A stretch of 9,399 nucleotides of DNA. Source: B1SED10-75 sp964636865 (lineage in GTDB: Bacteria; Bacillota; Dethiobacteria; DTU022; PWGO01). The notes below the pieces were generated by a model. That model had not been told where the DNA came from and ran no database searches. It saw only the letters and a program-made list of their open reading frames with translations. The DNA lies in the NCBI GenBank assembly GCA_964636865.1, contig CAZWVJ010000047.1:1-9399 (forward strand), given 5' to 3'. A program made the position numbers and the translations under genes. Positions 1-6,503 of this stretch are shown here, in pieces (positions within the stretch are counted from its first letter, which is position 1; each line of letters starts with the position of its first letter).

Positions 1-246
1 GGCCCTTTTGCAGTGCTGGCAGCCTTCGACCGGGGCATGTTCACCCTCACCGACAATACCAAGCTGCGTCCCATGACTGTGGGTCAACGAGGCGATTACA
101 GTTATTTTGCCAGTGAAATATCCGCCCTTTACGAGATGGAGGAAGAACTGGAACAGGTATATACTCCGCGGGCCGGCGAACCCTGCATTATCACATTTGA
201 TCAACAGGATAACCAGGCAGACCCCATAAAGACCGCGGCACATTAA
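1..246 (+). CDS. Glutamate synthase glutaminase subunit, GltB1-type (3' end only)
   Basis: This is the C-terminal part of a class II glutamine amidotransferase subunit of a split glutamate synthase; the 5' end, including the catalytic N-terminal Cys, lies before the window. The reading frame is open from base 1, so the GTG at 13 is internal and not a start. The visible 81 residues begin GPFAVLAAFDRG and include LTDNTKLRPMTVG, SYFASEISALYEME and YTPRAGEP, which match the end of the GltB1/GATase II fold: the strand that reads out the product side, then the closing 'S-E' and 'P-x-x-GEP' elements. In this family the subunit hydrolyses glutamine and passes ammonia to the FMN synthase subunit. The gene lies 31 nt upstream of the GltB2 gene, so the two are almost certainly co-transcribed. 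Family assignment is from recognition of these motifs; confidence is good despite truncation because the next two genes are the expected partners. Confidence 0.85.
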   Translation, partial: GPFAVLAAFDRGMFTLTDNTKLRPMTVGQRGDYSYFASEISALYEMEEELEQVYTPRAGEPCIITFDQQDNQADPIKTAAH

Positions 247-263
247 AAATTATAAATGACTCA

Positions 264-270
264 GGGAGGA
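264..270 (+). promoter_or_regulatory. Ribosome binding site of the GltB2 gene
   Basis: A strong Shine-Dalgarno sequence, GGGAGGA, ends 7 nt before the ATG at 278 and fixes this start. It lies in the short gap after the GltB1 stop codon, where no promoter or terminator is seen. Confidence 0.85.
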
Positions 271-277
271 ACTAAAT

Positions 278-1795
278 ATGACCAATTTTCAGACACCGTC
301 ACCGGGGCTTCGTTCAACATATTACCCCTCCTTTAACCTGGAATGGTGTGACGGATGCGGCATCTGCGCGGAACAGTGCTCATTTAATGAGATACGTATG
401 GAACGCCGGGGCGAGCAAAAAATTCCCGCCGCCAACAGGCAGTCATGCGGCGCCTGTCACCGGTGCGAATATACCTGCCCTCGGGGAGCAATTCATATAG
501 AGGCACGCCCATTTCACCTGCGCGAGAATAGCCTGTGGAATTCACAGCAGGTACACCGGGCCCACCTGCAGAGCGCGTCGGGTGCTGTAGCCCTTACCGG
601 CCTGGGAGCCGACACAGATATACCCAACTACTGGGACCGCCTCCTCTTTAATGCCTGCCAGGTAACCAATCCATCCATCGACCCGCAGCGGGAGGCCATG
701 GAAACGATAACCTATCTGGGAACAAAAGCTTCCCGTTTACAGGAAATTAAAGACTACCGGAATTTTAATAATTCCCTTATTCGCCTGGAGCTACCCCTCG
801 TATTTGCCCCCATGTCTTATGGCAGCGTTAACCTGAATTTTCAGGTCGCTCTGGCGCGGGTAGCTCAAAAGAAAGGCCTTTTATGGTACACCGGTGAAGG
901 CGGTATGCACTCCAACCTGGAGCCTTTCAGGGATTGCGCCGTTCTTCAGGTAGCATCGGGAAGATTCGGGGTAAGCCCTGAATACCTGGATAAAGGCAGA
1001 GCCTACCAGATCAAAATCGGCCAGGGTGCCAAGCCCGGCATAGGAGGCCACCTACCCGGGGAAAAAGTGTTGGAAGGTATCTCCGAAACCAGGATGATAC
1101 CCCTACACAGCGATGCCATCTCTCCGGCACCCCAGCACGATATCTACTCCATCGAAGATTTACGTCTACTTATAAACGGCATCAAAGAGGCCAGCGGATA
1201 CAAACCAGTATGCGTGAAAATAGCCGCGGTGCATAATGTTGCCGCCATCGCCAGTGGTATCGTCCGGGCCGGCGCAGACATGCTTTATCTGGATGGCTAC
1301 CGGGGAGGCAGCGGCGCCACTCCCTCCATCGTCAGGGATAACGTGGGCATCCCCGTGGAACTGGCCCTGGCCGCCGTAGACTCTCGGCTTCGGGAAGAAA
1401 AAATTCGACACCGGGCATCTATTGTAGCCGCCGGCGGTATACGCAACAGCGCCGATGTAATGAAGGCAATAGCTCTGGGAGCCGATGCCGTAGCTATTGG
1501 AACTGCCCTTCTACTGGCCTGTGGCTGCCATGTATGCCAGAGGTGTCACAGCGGCAAGTGTCCATGGGGTATAACTACCAACGATCCCGTGCTTTCTGAG
1601 CGGCTGGATGTAGACTGGGCCGAAGAGCGAATAACCAACCTTGTGGAAGGCTGGCACCATGAAATGCAGGAAATTATGGGCTTAAACGGCATTTACGATA
1701 TCGGATCTTTCCGTGGCAATCGATTAATATTGAGGGGGGTTGGTTTAAGTGACCGAGAGCTATCAATCCTGGGAGTCGAACACGCCGGTAAGTAG
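278..1795 (+). CDS. Glutamate synthase FMN subunit with N-terminal ferredoxin domain (GltB2-type)
   Basis: This 505-residue protein is the catalytic FMN subunit of a split (archaeal-type) glutamate synthase, which combines 2-oxoglutarate with glutamine-derived ammonia and reductant to make glutamate in the cytoplasm. Residues 20-75 form a two-cluster [4Fe-4S] ferredoxin domain: C24, C27, C30, C34 and C57, C60, C63, C67. C34 is followed by Ser rather than the common Pro. The rest is the FMN-binding barrel, with FAPMSYGSVN, GEGGMHSNL, GQGAKPGIGGHLPGEKV, LDGYRGGSGATPS and AAGGIRNSADVMKAIALGAD. Near the C-terminus C417-x5-C423-x4-C428, followed by PWGIT, matches the [3Fe-4S] ligand pattern of glutamate synthases. 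Length is typical for GltB2. The extra ferredoxin domain suggests electrons arrive through iron-sulfur clusters. The 3' end overlaps the next gene by 47 nt, which implies translational coupling. Confidence 0.93.
   Translation: MTNFQTPSPGLRSTYYPSFNLEWCDGCGICAEQCSFNEIRMERRGEQKIPAANRQSCGACHRCEYTCPRGAIHIEARPFHLRENSLWNSQQVHRAHLQSASGAVALTGLGADTDIPNYWDRLLFNACQVTNPSIDPQREAMETITYLGTKASRLQEIKDYRNFNNSLIRLELPLVFAPMSYGSVNLNFQVALARVAQKKGLLWYTGEGGMHSNLEPFRDCAVLQVASGRFGVSPEYLDKGRAYQIKIGQGAKPGIGGHLPGEKVLEGISETRMIPLHSDAISPAPQHDIYSIEDLRLLINGIKEASGYKPVCVKIAAVHNVAAIASGIVRAGADMLYLDGYRGGSGATPSIVRDNVGIPVELALAAVDSRLREEKIRHRASIVAAGGIRNSADVMKAIALGADAVAIGTALLLACGCHVCQRCHSGKCPWGITTNDPVLSERLDVDWAEERITNLVEGWHHEMQEIMGLNGIYDIGSFRGNRLILRGVGLSDRELSILGVEHAGK
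1732..1739 (+). promoter_or_regulatory. Ribosome binding site for the overlapping GTG start
   Basis: The purine run GAGGGGGG ends 9 nt before GTG 1749. It lies inside the coding sequence of the GltB2 gene and supports a start that overlaps that gene's last 47 nt. Confidence 0.65.
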
Positions 1796-4028
1796 GAACA
1801 ATAAGAATGATGCGGCAGAAGTAGACGCCCGCGGCGTTCCCTATATTGAATTGAATCGTCAAGTAAGGGATCTGGCCCGCGAGGGGGCACGGCACATCAT
1901 ACTCAAGGGTGTAAGAGGTCAGCGCTACCTGGGAACCCGTCTTCCTTACCCGGATCTGTTCCTGGAAGTACACGGTATTCCCGGCGAGGATTTGGCTTTT
2001 AACCTGGACGGACCAACAGTAGAAGTATTCGGTCACGCTCAGAACGCCGCCGCCAACACCATGGACCGCGGAAAATTAATTATCCACGGTCTGGCGGGAG
2101 ATGCCTTAGCATACGGGATGCGCGGCGGAAAAGTATTCGTGCGCGATGACGTGGGCTACCGGGTAGGAATACATATGAAAGAATACGGCGATCAATTACC
2201 TGTACTGGTTATCGGCGGTACTGCCGGGGACTATCTGGGAGAATACATGGCCGGGGGAACCATCATCCTACTTAACCGGCACCATGCAGAAAGCAGGGTG
2301 GCAGGTAACAGCGCCAGAACCCTTGCTACCGGAATCCATGGCGGTAAAATTTACATCTTCGGCTACCGCCCCACCGCAAACCTTCTTGGCATCGGTGCCT
2401 CCCTGGAAGAGGTGCCTGCCGCAGAGAGGGAACAAGTTGAAAATATCTGCCGTGAGTTTTGTACGGATTTCCTACTGGATGCGGCACCTCTCCTGGATAG
2501 GGAACTCTTTAAAGTGATGCCTCGGGATAGCCGCCCCTTTGCTTCCTTTTACTATCCCGCCTACCCGACAAATACCGGGCTTAAACCCGAGCACCGGGAA
2601 GGAGTTTCCCCGTGCGAGGCCAACTGTCCGGCAGGCATTCCCACTGGCCGTTTCCTGCGTCTGTTACGTAAAGGAGAACGTGAGGAAGCCCTACGTTTGG
2701 TGGGAGAATACACCCCGCTGCGATTTAGCTGCTGCGGCTTTATCTGCCCTCACCTGTGCATGGAAAATTGCACCCGAGGACAGGTTGATCTCCCGGTCCG
2801 CACTACGGAACTTGCCCGCCACTTCCGGAGTCATCTGCCTCCGGCACCCGAAGATAAAAGAGAGCAGGAAATTGCCGTAATCGGCGCCGGACCTGCCGGG
2901 CTTAGTGCAGCCCACCAGCTAATGCTTCAGGGCTACAGGGTTACCGTTTTCGATGAGGCTGATCACCCCGGCGGCAAACTCTACCAGGTAATCTCCCCCA
3001 CCCGGCTTCCCCGGGAAGTTCTGCAGCAGGACCTGGACAATATGAAACAAGCCGGAATCAATTTTGTCTTAAACACCCGGGTGGATCGGCAAAAGCTTGA
3101 TCAATTGCTGGAACAATACCACCATATTATCGTGGCCGTGGGAACTCATGAGCCGGTGATTCCGCCGGTAAAAGGATCAGAGAGAATCCGGGGAGGTCTG
3201 GATTTTCTCAAAGAATTCAACCGGGGTGATACTCTTTTGCATGCCGATGGCAGGGGTATCGGCCCTTACGTGGTTATCATCGGGGGTGGCGACGCCGCCA
3301 TAGACGGCCTGGAAGCCTGTCTCGAGTTGCACGCGGATCCCTTTAAAATAACAGTAATCGACATCCAAAAACCTGCCGCCGCCGAGGAAGAACGCCGCAA
3401 AATGGAAGACAAAGGCGTGAGCTTTCGCTATCCCCTCTTCTTGCAAGAAGTCACGGAGGAAGGCGTAGTCGTAAAAAACCAGCGAGAAGAAATAGAGTTC
3501 ATCCCTGCAGACTCCGTTTTGTCCTTTATTAATGAAAGACCGTGCCTGGACTTTCTACCGGATGAAGTAAACAGCAACCTGGTTCGGGGATTCTTCCAGT
3601 CTCCCCGGGAAAACAGTTTCCGTACTGCCCACCCGCAAATCTCCGTAGTCGGTGACGCTGCAGAACCGGGCCTGGTGACCACCAACTTGGGAAGGGGGCG
3701 CCGCTGTGCACTGGAAGTTCATGCCCACCTGCAGGGAGAAGAATACATCCCGGAAGTTAAAGAAGAGTCAACGGGTTCACCCTATCTGATGCCCCAAAAA
3801 GCATCTCCCCTTGATGAACGGGATATAAACATCGAGGAGGAATTCCATAGATGCCTACACTGCGGCATATGCGTGCAGTGCGATGAATGCATCGAAGCCT
3901 GTCCCCGGCAGGCCCTCTCCCGGGATGAAAACACTTCGGATTTCCATGTTGACCTCACCCAGTGCGGCGGTTGCGGCACCTGTGCCTACACCTGCCTGGG
4001 CGGAGTTATTCATATGACACCAAGATAA
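1749..4028 (+). CDS. Fused GltB3 GXGXG domain, GltD-like FAD/NAD(P) reductase and ferredoxin
   Basis: This 759-residue protein joins three modules. Residues about 25-210 are the glutamate synthase GXGXG beta-helix (GltB3), with GVRGQRYLGTRL, HGLAGDALAYGMRGG and GGTAGDYLGEYMAGG. Residues about 285-345 are the GltD-type iron-sulfur entry domain (C289, C293, C328/C329, C333, C337, C341). An FAD Rossmann motif follows (IAVIGAGPAG, residues 375-384), then a nucleotide-binding Rossmann motif (VVIIGGGDAAID, 508-519) and the closing FAD motif VVGDAAE (GD at 635-636). The C-terminus is a cysteine-rich ferredoxin domain: C702, C705, C708, C711, C714, C718 and C739, C742, C745, C749. Its inferred role is to take electrons from NAD(P)H and/or ferredoxin and give them to GltB2, while the GXGXG part closes the synthase. 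The GTG start is preferred: a GAGGGGGG-like site lies about 9 nt upstream and no better in-frame start precedes the GXGXG domain. GltB3 and GltD are often separate proteins. Confidence 0.9.
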   Translation: MTESYQSWESNTPVSRNNKNDAAEVDARGVPYIELNRQVRDLAREGARHIILKGVRGQRYLGTRLPYPDLFLEVHGIPGEDLAFNLDGPTVEVFGHAQNAAANTMDRGKLIIHGLAGDALAYGMRGGKVFVRDDVGYRVGIHMKEYGDQLPVLVIGGTAGDYLGEYMAGGTIILLNRHHAESRVAGNSARTLATGIHGGKIYIFGYRPTANLLGIGASLEEVPAAEREQVENICREFCTDFLLDAAPLLDRELFKVMPRDSRPFASFYYPAYPTNTGLKPEHREGVSPCEANCPAGIPTGRFLRLLRKGEREEALRLVGEYTPLRFSCCGFICPHLCMENCTRGQVDLPVRTTELARHFRSHLPPAPEDKREQEIAVIGAGPAGLSAAHQLMLQGYRVTVFDEADHPGGKLYQVISPTRLPREVLQQDLDNMKQAGINFVLNTRVDRQKLDQLLEQYHHIIVAVGTHEPVIPPVKGSERIRGGLDFLKEFNRGDTLLHADGRGIGPYVVIIGGGDAAIDGLEACLELHADPFKITVIDIQKPAAAEEERRKMEDKGVSFRYPLFLQEVTEEGVVVKNQREEIEFIPADSVLSFINERPCLDFLPDEVNSNLVRGFFQSPRENSFRTAHPQISVVGDAAEPGLVTTNLGRGRRCALEVHAHLQGEEYIPEVKEESTGSPYLMPQKASPLDERDINIEEEFHRCLHCGICVQCDECIEACPRQALSRDENTSDFHVDLTQCGGCGTCAYTCLGGVIHMTPR

Positions 4029-4031
4029 CAA

Positions 4032-4054
4032 GGCAAGGGGACGGTTCTTTTGCC
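4032..4054 (+). repeat. REP-like 23-nt hairpin repeat, copy 1
   Basis: The unit starts GGCAAGGGGA and ends TTCTTTTGCC with a CGG loop. The two arms (4032-4041 and 4045-4054) pair over 10 positions if G-U pairs are allowed (three of them), so it folds better as RNA of this strand than of the other. It begins 3 nt after the stop codon of the glutamate synthase fusion. The element family is not identified here; it resembles short palindromic intergenic repeats. A 26-nt version of the unit (adding CAA in front, 4029-4054) is repeated next door. Confidence 0.85.
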
Positions 4055-4058
4055 CCAA

Positions 4059-4081
4059 GGCAAGGGGACGGTTCTTTTGCC
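4059..4081 (+). repeat. REP-like 23-nt hairpin repeat, copy 2 (direct)
   Basis: This is identical to copy 1 over all 23 bases and in the same orientation, with a 27-bp period. Arms are 4059-4068 and 4072-4081, loop 4069-4071. Its right edge abuts the premature end of the radical SAM-like remnant. Confidence 0.85.
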
Positions 4082-4082
4082 T

Positions 4083-4208
4083 CTAGCAGTTGATACAGTT
4101 ATAAACACAACCGACATAAGGATTAATTTCATAGTCAGCATCAGGAATAGATGAACGATGAATTATCTCTTAAATTTTTATCTCATTAACTGCGGTCATT
4201 CTAATCAT
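4083..4208 (-). pseudogene. Remnant of a radical SAM protein gene (N-terminus only)
   Basis: Read on the minus strand from the ATG at 4208 (or 4199), the codons give an N-terminus of about 12 residues ending NEIKI, then an in-frame TAA (4170-4172), then EIIHRSSIPDADYEINPYV and GCVYNCINC, then TAG at 4083-4085. The block IPDADYEINPYVGC followed by C-x3-C-x2-C (Cys codons at 4107-4109, 4095-4097 and 4086-4088) looks like the start of a radical SAM family in which the [4Fe-4S]-binding cysteines follow an 'INPY-x-GC' stretch; Tyr commonly follows the third Cys, where TAG is found here. An AAGGA ribosome binding site (4209-4213) precedes the start codons. Everything downstream of the third Cys is missing and repeat copy 2 begins at once. 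The translation is seen directly. The family call is recognition only, and function is clearly lost. Confidence 0.55.
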
Positions 4209-4264
4209 TCCTTTACCTTAATTAATGCTTCTGTTTCAGGAACTCTCCAGATAAAAATTTGCTT
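4205..4264 (-). pseudogene. Remnant of the 3' end of an unidentified upstream gene
   Basis: On the minus strand an open stretch reads KQIFIWRVPETEALIKVKE and ends in TGA at 4205-4207. The TGA overlaps the ATG (4206-4208) of the radical SAM-like remnant in an ATGA arrangement typical of translationally coupled genes. In-frame TGA at 4265-4267 and repeat copy 3 lie just upstream, so only the tail is left. I do not recognise the protein. Its reality rests on the protein-like composition and on the stop/start overlap; nineteen codons could be open by chance. Confidence 0.3.
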
Positions 4265-4277
4265 TCAGATCAAACAA

Positions 4278-4300
4278 GGCAAGAGAACCGTCCCCTTGCC
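4278..4300 (-). repeat. REP-like 23-nt hairpin repeat, copy 3 (inverted)
   Basis: On the minus strand this matches copies 1 and 2 at 22 of 23 positions. The one difference, T to C at unit position 18, turns a G-U pair of the hairpin into G-C, so pairing is kept. Arms are 4291-4300 and 4278-4287 with the CGG loop at 4288-4290. The orientation means that transcripts running out of glmS read the foldable strand, as transcripts from the glutamate synthase operon do for copies 1 and 2. Confidence 0.85.
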
Positions 4301-4314
4301 CTTCCCCTTGCCCT
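4291..4314. repeat. 12-bp tandem duplication forming a partial fourth repeat
   Basis: TCCCCTTGCCCT occurs twice back to back (4291-4302 and 4303-4314). The second unit repeats one arm of the hairpin element, so it is a partial fourth copy attached to copy 3. Confidence 0.7.
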
Positions 4315-4385
4315 TTATAATTTTTTAATCTTTATTATACTTAATTTTAATTTCTGCACAACAGCGCAATACAGTCTGGCCAAGA

Positions 4386-6221
4386 TTATTCTACCGTTAC
4401 GCTTTTGGCAAGATTGCGTGGCTTATCAATAGAGCAGCCACGGATTTCGGCTGCATAATATGAGATAAGCTGAAGGGGTACGGCTGTTAGGATGGGCGTG
4501 AAGAAATCGTTTATGGCCGGTAGGTAGATCACTTCATGGGCATGTTTCTCTACGTGATCATTGCCTGTCATAGTCAGGATAAGAATGTCCGCGTCGCGGG
4601 CTTTTACTTCCTGGATGTTGCTGATGGTTTTTTCCAACACATGCTGCTGGGTAGCCAGGGCAATTACCGGCACTCCCTCAGTAATCAGGGCCAGAGTGCC
4701 GTGTTTAAGTTCGCCGGCAGCGTAGGCTTCAGCATGAATGTAGGAAATTTCTTTTAATTTCAGCGAGCCTTCCATGGCCACTGCAAAATCCAGATTTCGC
4801 CCAATAAAGAAAGCATTTTCGCTGCGGGCAAGCTTTTGGGCGTAAGTTTGCATCTTTTTCAAGCTGCTTGTTGAAAGCAATTCCTCTATTTTATCGGGAA
4901 GAAAGGATAAATTTCTTCCCAGTTCGGCAGATTCCTCCGAGGTTATTCTTTCCCGGGCAACGGCAAAATCCAGGGCCAACAGGTAGAGAGTAACCAACTG
5001 GGTTAGGTAAGCCTTGGTGGAGGCCACCGCTATCTCAGGGCCGGCCCAGGTAAAAAGAACATAATTTGCTTCCCGGGACAAGGTGCTACCTACTACGTTG
5101 GTTATAGCCAGCACACGCACACCTTTTTCCCTGGCCAGGCGAAGAGCAGCCAGGGTATCAGCGGTTTCCCCTGATTGGCTGATGGCCACAACCAGGTCGC
5201 GCGGAGCAAGAAGAGGTTCGCGGTAACGGAATTCTGAGGCCAGTTCCACCTCCACCGGGAGTTGAAGCTTTTTCTCCAGGATGTATTTGCCCACCAGGCC
5301 GGCATGATATGCCGTCCCGCAGGCAACAATGTGAATTTTTTCTATCGACTGAATTTCAGCAGGGGTAAACTTTAACTCGGACAGTTTCGCCCTGCCAGTA
5401 TCCGCATCCAAACGGCCCCGGAGGGTTTCCCGCACAGCTTGAGGTTGCTCCATTATTTCTTTGAGCATAAAGTGGGGATAACCTCCCCTTTCGGCTTCCA
5501 CAGCATCCCAACCGATCTCGAATACATCTTTGTCCACGGCTTCTCCCCGCAAATTATATATCTTAACGCCGGAAGATGTTACTGCTGCCATTTCTCCATC
5601 GTCCAGAATATATACCCGGCGGGTGTGAGGCAGGAGAGCAGGTATGTCGGAGGCAATAAAGCTTTCCTGTTCCCCCAGCCCGATAACAAGCGGGCTGTCT
5701 TTACGAGCGCAGACCAGATGCCCTTCTTCCAAGTTGGATACAGCCAGCAACGCGTATGAACCTTCCACTAAATCCAACGCTCTGCGCATCGACTCCATTA
5801 GATTTCCGGTATAATAGTGCTCCACCAGGTGTACTAATACTTCCGTATCGGTTTCTGAAAGGAATCTATGCCCGGATTCTTCCAGCCAACCGCGTAAATG
5901 CTGATAGTTTTCAATGATGCCATTGTGCACAATGGCAATTTTGTTGCAACAGCTGCAATGGGGATGAGCATTCTCATCACTGGGACGCCCGTGGGTAGCC
6001 CACCTGGTATGCCCGATGCCAGAAGTGCATTCCATGGAATCCAGGTTGATTTTATCCTCCAGGTCACCTATTTCCCCTGCGCCTTTGAATATTTTCAGGT
6101 CTCCTGATAACATCAGGGCCATTCCGGCAGAATCGTACCCCCGGTACTCAAGTTTTTTTAACCCCTCCAATATTACAGACTTGGCGTTTTGCCACCCAGC
6201 ATAACCCACTATCCCACACAT
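4386..6221 (-). CDS. glmS: Glutamine-fructose-6-phosphate aminotransferase (isomerizing)
   Basis: GlmS makes glucosamine-6-phosphate from fructose-6-phosphate and glutamine, the entry step to peptidoglycan and other amino-sugar polymers. The start at 6221 is chosen because it gives MCGIVGYAG: removal of Met exposes the catalytic Cys of class II amidotransferases. GTG and ATG codons lie 12 and 9 nt further upstream but overlap the ribosome binding site. The product is 611 residues, normal for the family. The glutaminase domain (2-240) shows HTRWATHG (71-78), NG (100-101) and SETDTE with D125. Two SIS sugar-isomerase domains follow, with VACGTAYHAG (C301), SQSGETADT and ASTKAYLTQL in the first and EGSLKLKEISYIHAEAY in the second. 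The C-terminal DKPRNLAKSVTVE carries the conserved Lys (K606). It is transcribed divergently from carA and stands alone, with no glmM or glmU beside it. Confidence 0.98.
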   Translation of the reverse strand: MCGIVGYAGWQNAKSVILEGLKKLEYRGYDSAGMALMLSGDLKIFKGAGEIGDLEDKINLDSMECTSGIGHTRWATHGRPSDENAHPHCSCCNKIAIVHNGIIENYQHLRGWLEESGHRFLSETDTEVLVHLVEHYYTGNLMESMRRALDLVEGSYALLAVSNLEEGHLVCARKDSPLVIGLGEQESFIASDIPALLPHTRRVYILDDGEMAAVTSSGVKIYNLRGEAVDKDVFEIGWDAVEAERGGYPHFMLKEIMEQPQAVRETLRGRLDADTGRAKLSELKFTPAEIQSIEKIHIVACGTAYHAGLVGKYILEKKLQLPVEVELASEFRYREPLLAPRDLVVAISQSGETADTLAALRLAREKGVRVLAITNVVGSTLSREANYVLFTWAGPEIAVASTKAYLTQLVTLYLLALDFAVARERITSEESAELGRNLSFLPDKIEELLSTSSLKKMQTYAQKLARSENAFFIGRNLDFAVAMEGSLKLKEISYIHAEAYAAGELKHGTLALITEGVPVIALATQQHVLEKTISNIQEVKARDADILILTMTGNDHVEKHAHEVIYLPAINDFFTPILTAVPLQLISYYAAEIRGCSIDKPRNLAKSVTVE

Positions 6222-6230
6222 TATAAGCAT

Positions 6231-6236
6231 CACCTC
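6231..6236 (-). promoter_or_regulatory. Ribosome binding site of glmS
   Basis: GAGGTG on the minus strand lies 9 nt before ATG 6221. The upstream GTG (6233) falls inside this site and ATG 6230 directly follows it, so 6221 is the only start with proper spacing; it also places the catalytic Cys at position 2. Confidence 0.75.
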
Positions 6237-6277
6237 ATATAAAATATCAATAATTATTATTTATTTCCTTAAAAGTT

Positions 6278-6307
6278 ATTTTACTATGCCGAAGCTAACA
6301 ACGTCAA
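6278..6307 (-). promoter_or_regulatory. Candidate glmS promoter
   Basis: On the minus strand TTGACG (6302-6307) and TAAAAT (6278-6283) are separated by 18 bp, close to the vegetative sigma factor consensus. The expected transcript start, near 6270, leaves a leader of roughly 50 nt, too short to contain a glmS ribozyme. Confidence 0.5.
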
Positions 6308-6331
6308 CTATTATGGAATGCTTTATCACAT

Positions 6332-6347
6332 TTTGAAATTCTTCAAA
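6332..6347. promoter_or_regulatory. Short inverted repeat in the glmS-carA intergenic region
   Basis: TTTGAA and TTCAAA are separated by ATTC, a perfect 6-bp dyad upstream of the candidate glmS -35 box. It could be an operator for either divergent gene, but the sequence is AT-rich and a dyad of this size can occur by chance. Confidence 0.2.
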
Positions 6348-6430
6348 TACATAGCTTCTATTTCGGAGGCACAAGGCCTAATTAAAAACAAACAATTTTG
6401 CATGATGGAAATAATTTTTAATTTTAGCAG

Positions 6431-6458
6431 TTGTATTTGGGAGCTATTGTAGTATAAT
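6431..6458 (+). promoter_or_regulatory. Candidate carA promoter 1
   Basis: TTGTAT (6431-6436) and a perfect TATAAT (6453-6458) are separated by 16 bp. The expected transcript start is near 6465, about 40 nt before the start codon. Confidence 0.5.
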
Positions 6459-6474
6459 ATTTATAGGCTATAAT
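6447..6474 (+). promoter_or_regulatory. Candidate carA promoter 2
   Basis: TTGTAG (6447-6452) and a second perfect TATAAT (6469-6474) are again separated by 16 bp. The whole arrangement is shifted 16 bp from promoter 1, so the two interleave. The expected start, near 6481, leaves only about 20 nt of leader. Confidence 0.45.
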
Positions 6475-6489
6475 AAAACATTAACGAAC

Positions 6490-6495
6490 AGGAGA
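6490..6495 (+). promoter_or_regulatory. Ribosome binding site selecting a TTG start for carA
   Basis: AGGAGA ends 8 nt before TTG 6504. The nearby ATG at 6508 is out of frame, so this site supports TTG as the carA initiator. Confidence 0.75.
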
Positions 6496-6503
6496 AAACA
6501 AAA

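Larger units (their letters stand above)
4029..4385. other. Intergenic region between the convergent glutamate synthase operon and glmS
   Basis: These 357 bases hold no intact gene. From left to right there are two direct hairpin repeats, an AT-rich 196-bp stretch with the two minus-strand gene remnants, the inverted repeat copy with its 12-bp duplication, and about 70 AT-rich bases next to the glmS stop. No canonical intrinsic terminator (stable stem followed by a T run) was found for either flanking gene; the repeats may serve as 3' hairpins instead, which is an inference. Confidence 0.7.

Noticed and set aside
13..246. GTG at position 13 as the start of a small independent gene
   Set aside because: The frame is open to base 1 and the encoded residues match the interior of the GltB1 glutaminase fold, so this is the 3' part of a longer gene.
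1166..1411. Antisense open frame inside the GltB2 gene, and similar long frames inside the other large genes
   Set aside because: These are shadows of conserved coding sequence, lack ribosome binding sites and show no recognisable protein motifs.
4313..4385. Possible intrinsic terminator of glmS (minus-strand stem TTGCGC / GTGCAG with a TGTT loop near 4345-4365)
   Set aside because: The stem is only about six pairs with G-U pairs and is followed by an A-rich, not T-rich, tract.
6285..6380. GTTGACG and CTTCGGC on the minus strand upstream of glmS, reminiscent of pieces of the glmS ribozyme core
   Set aside because: The conserved AGCGCC start, the order of core elements and the closing helix are missing; TTGACG is better explained as a -35 box.
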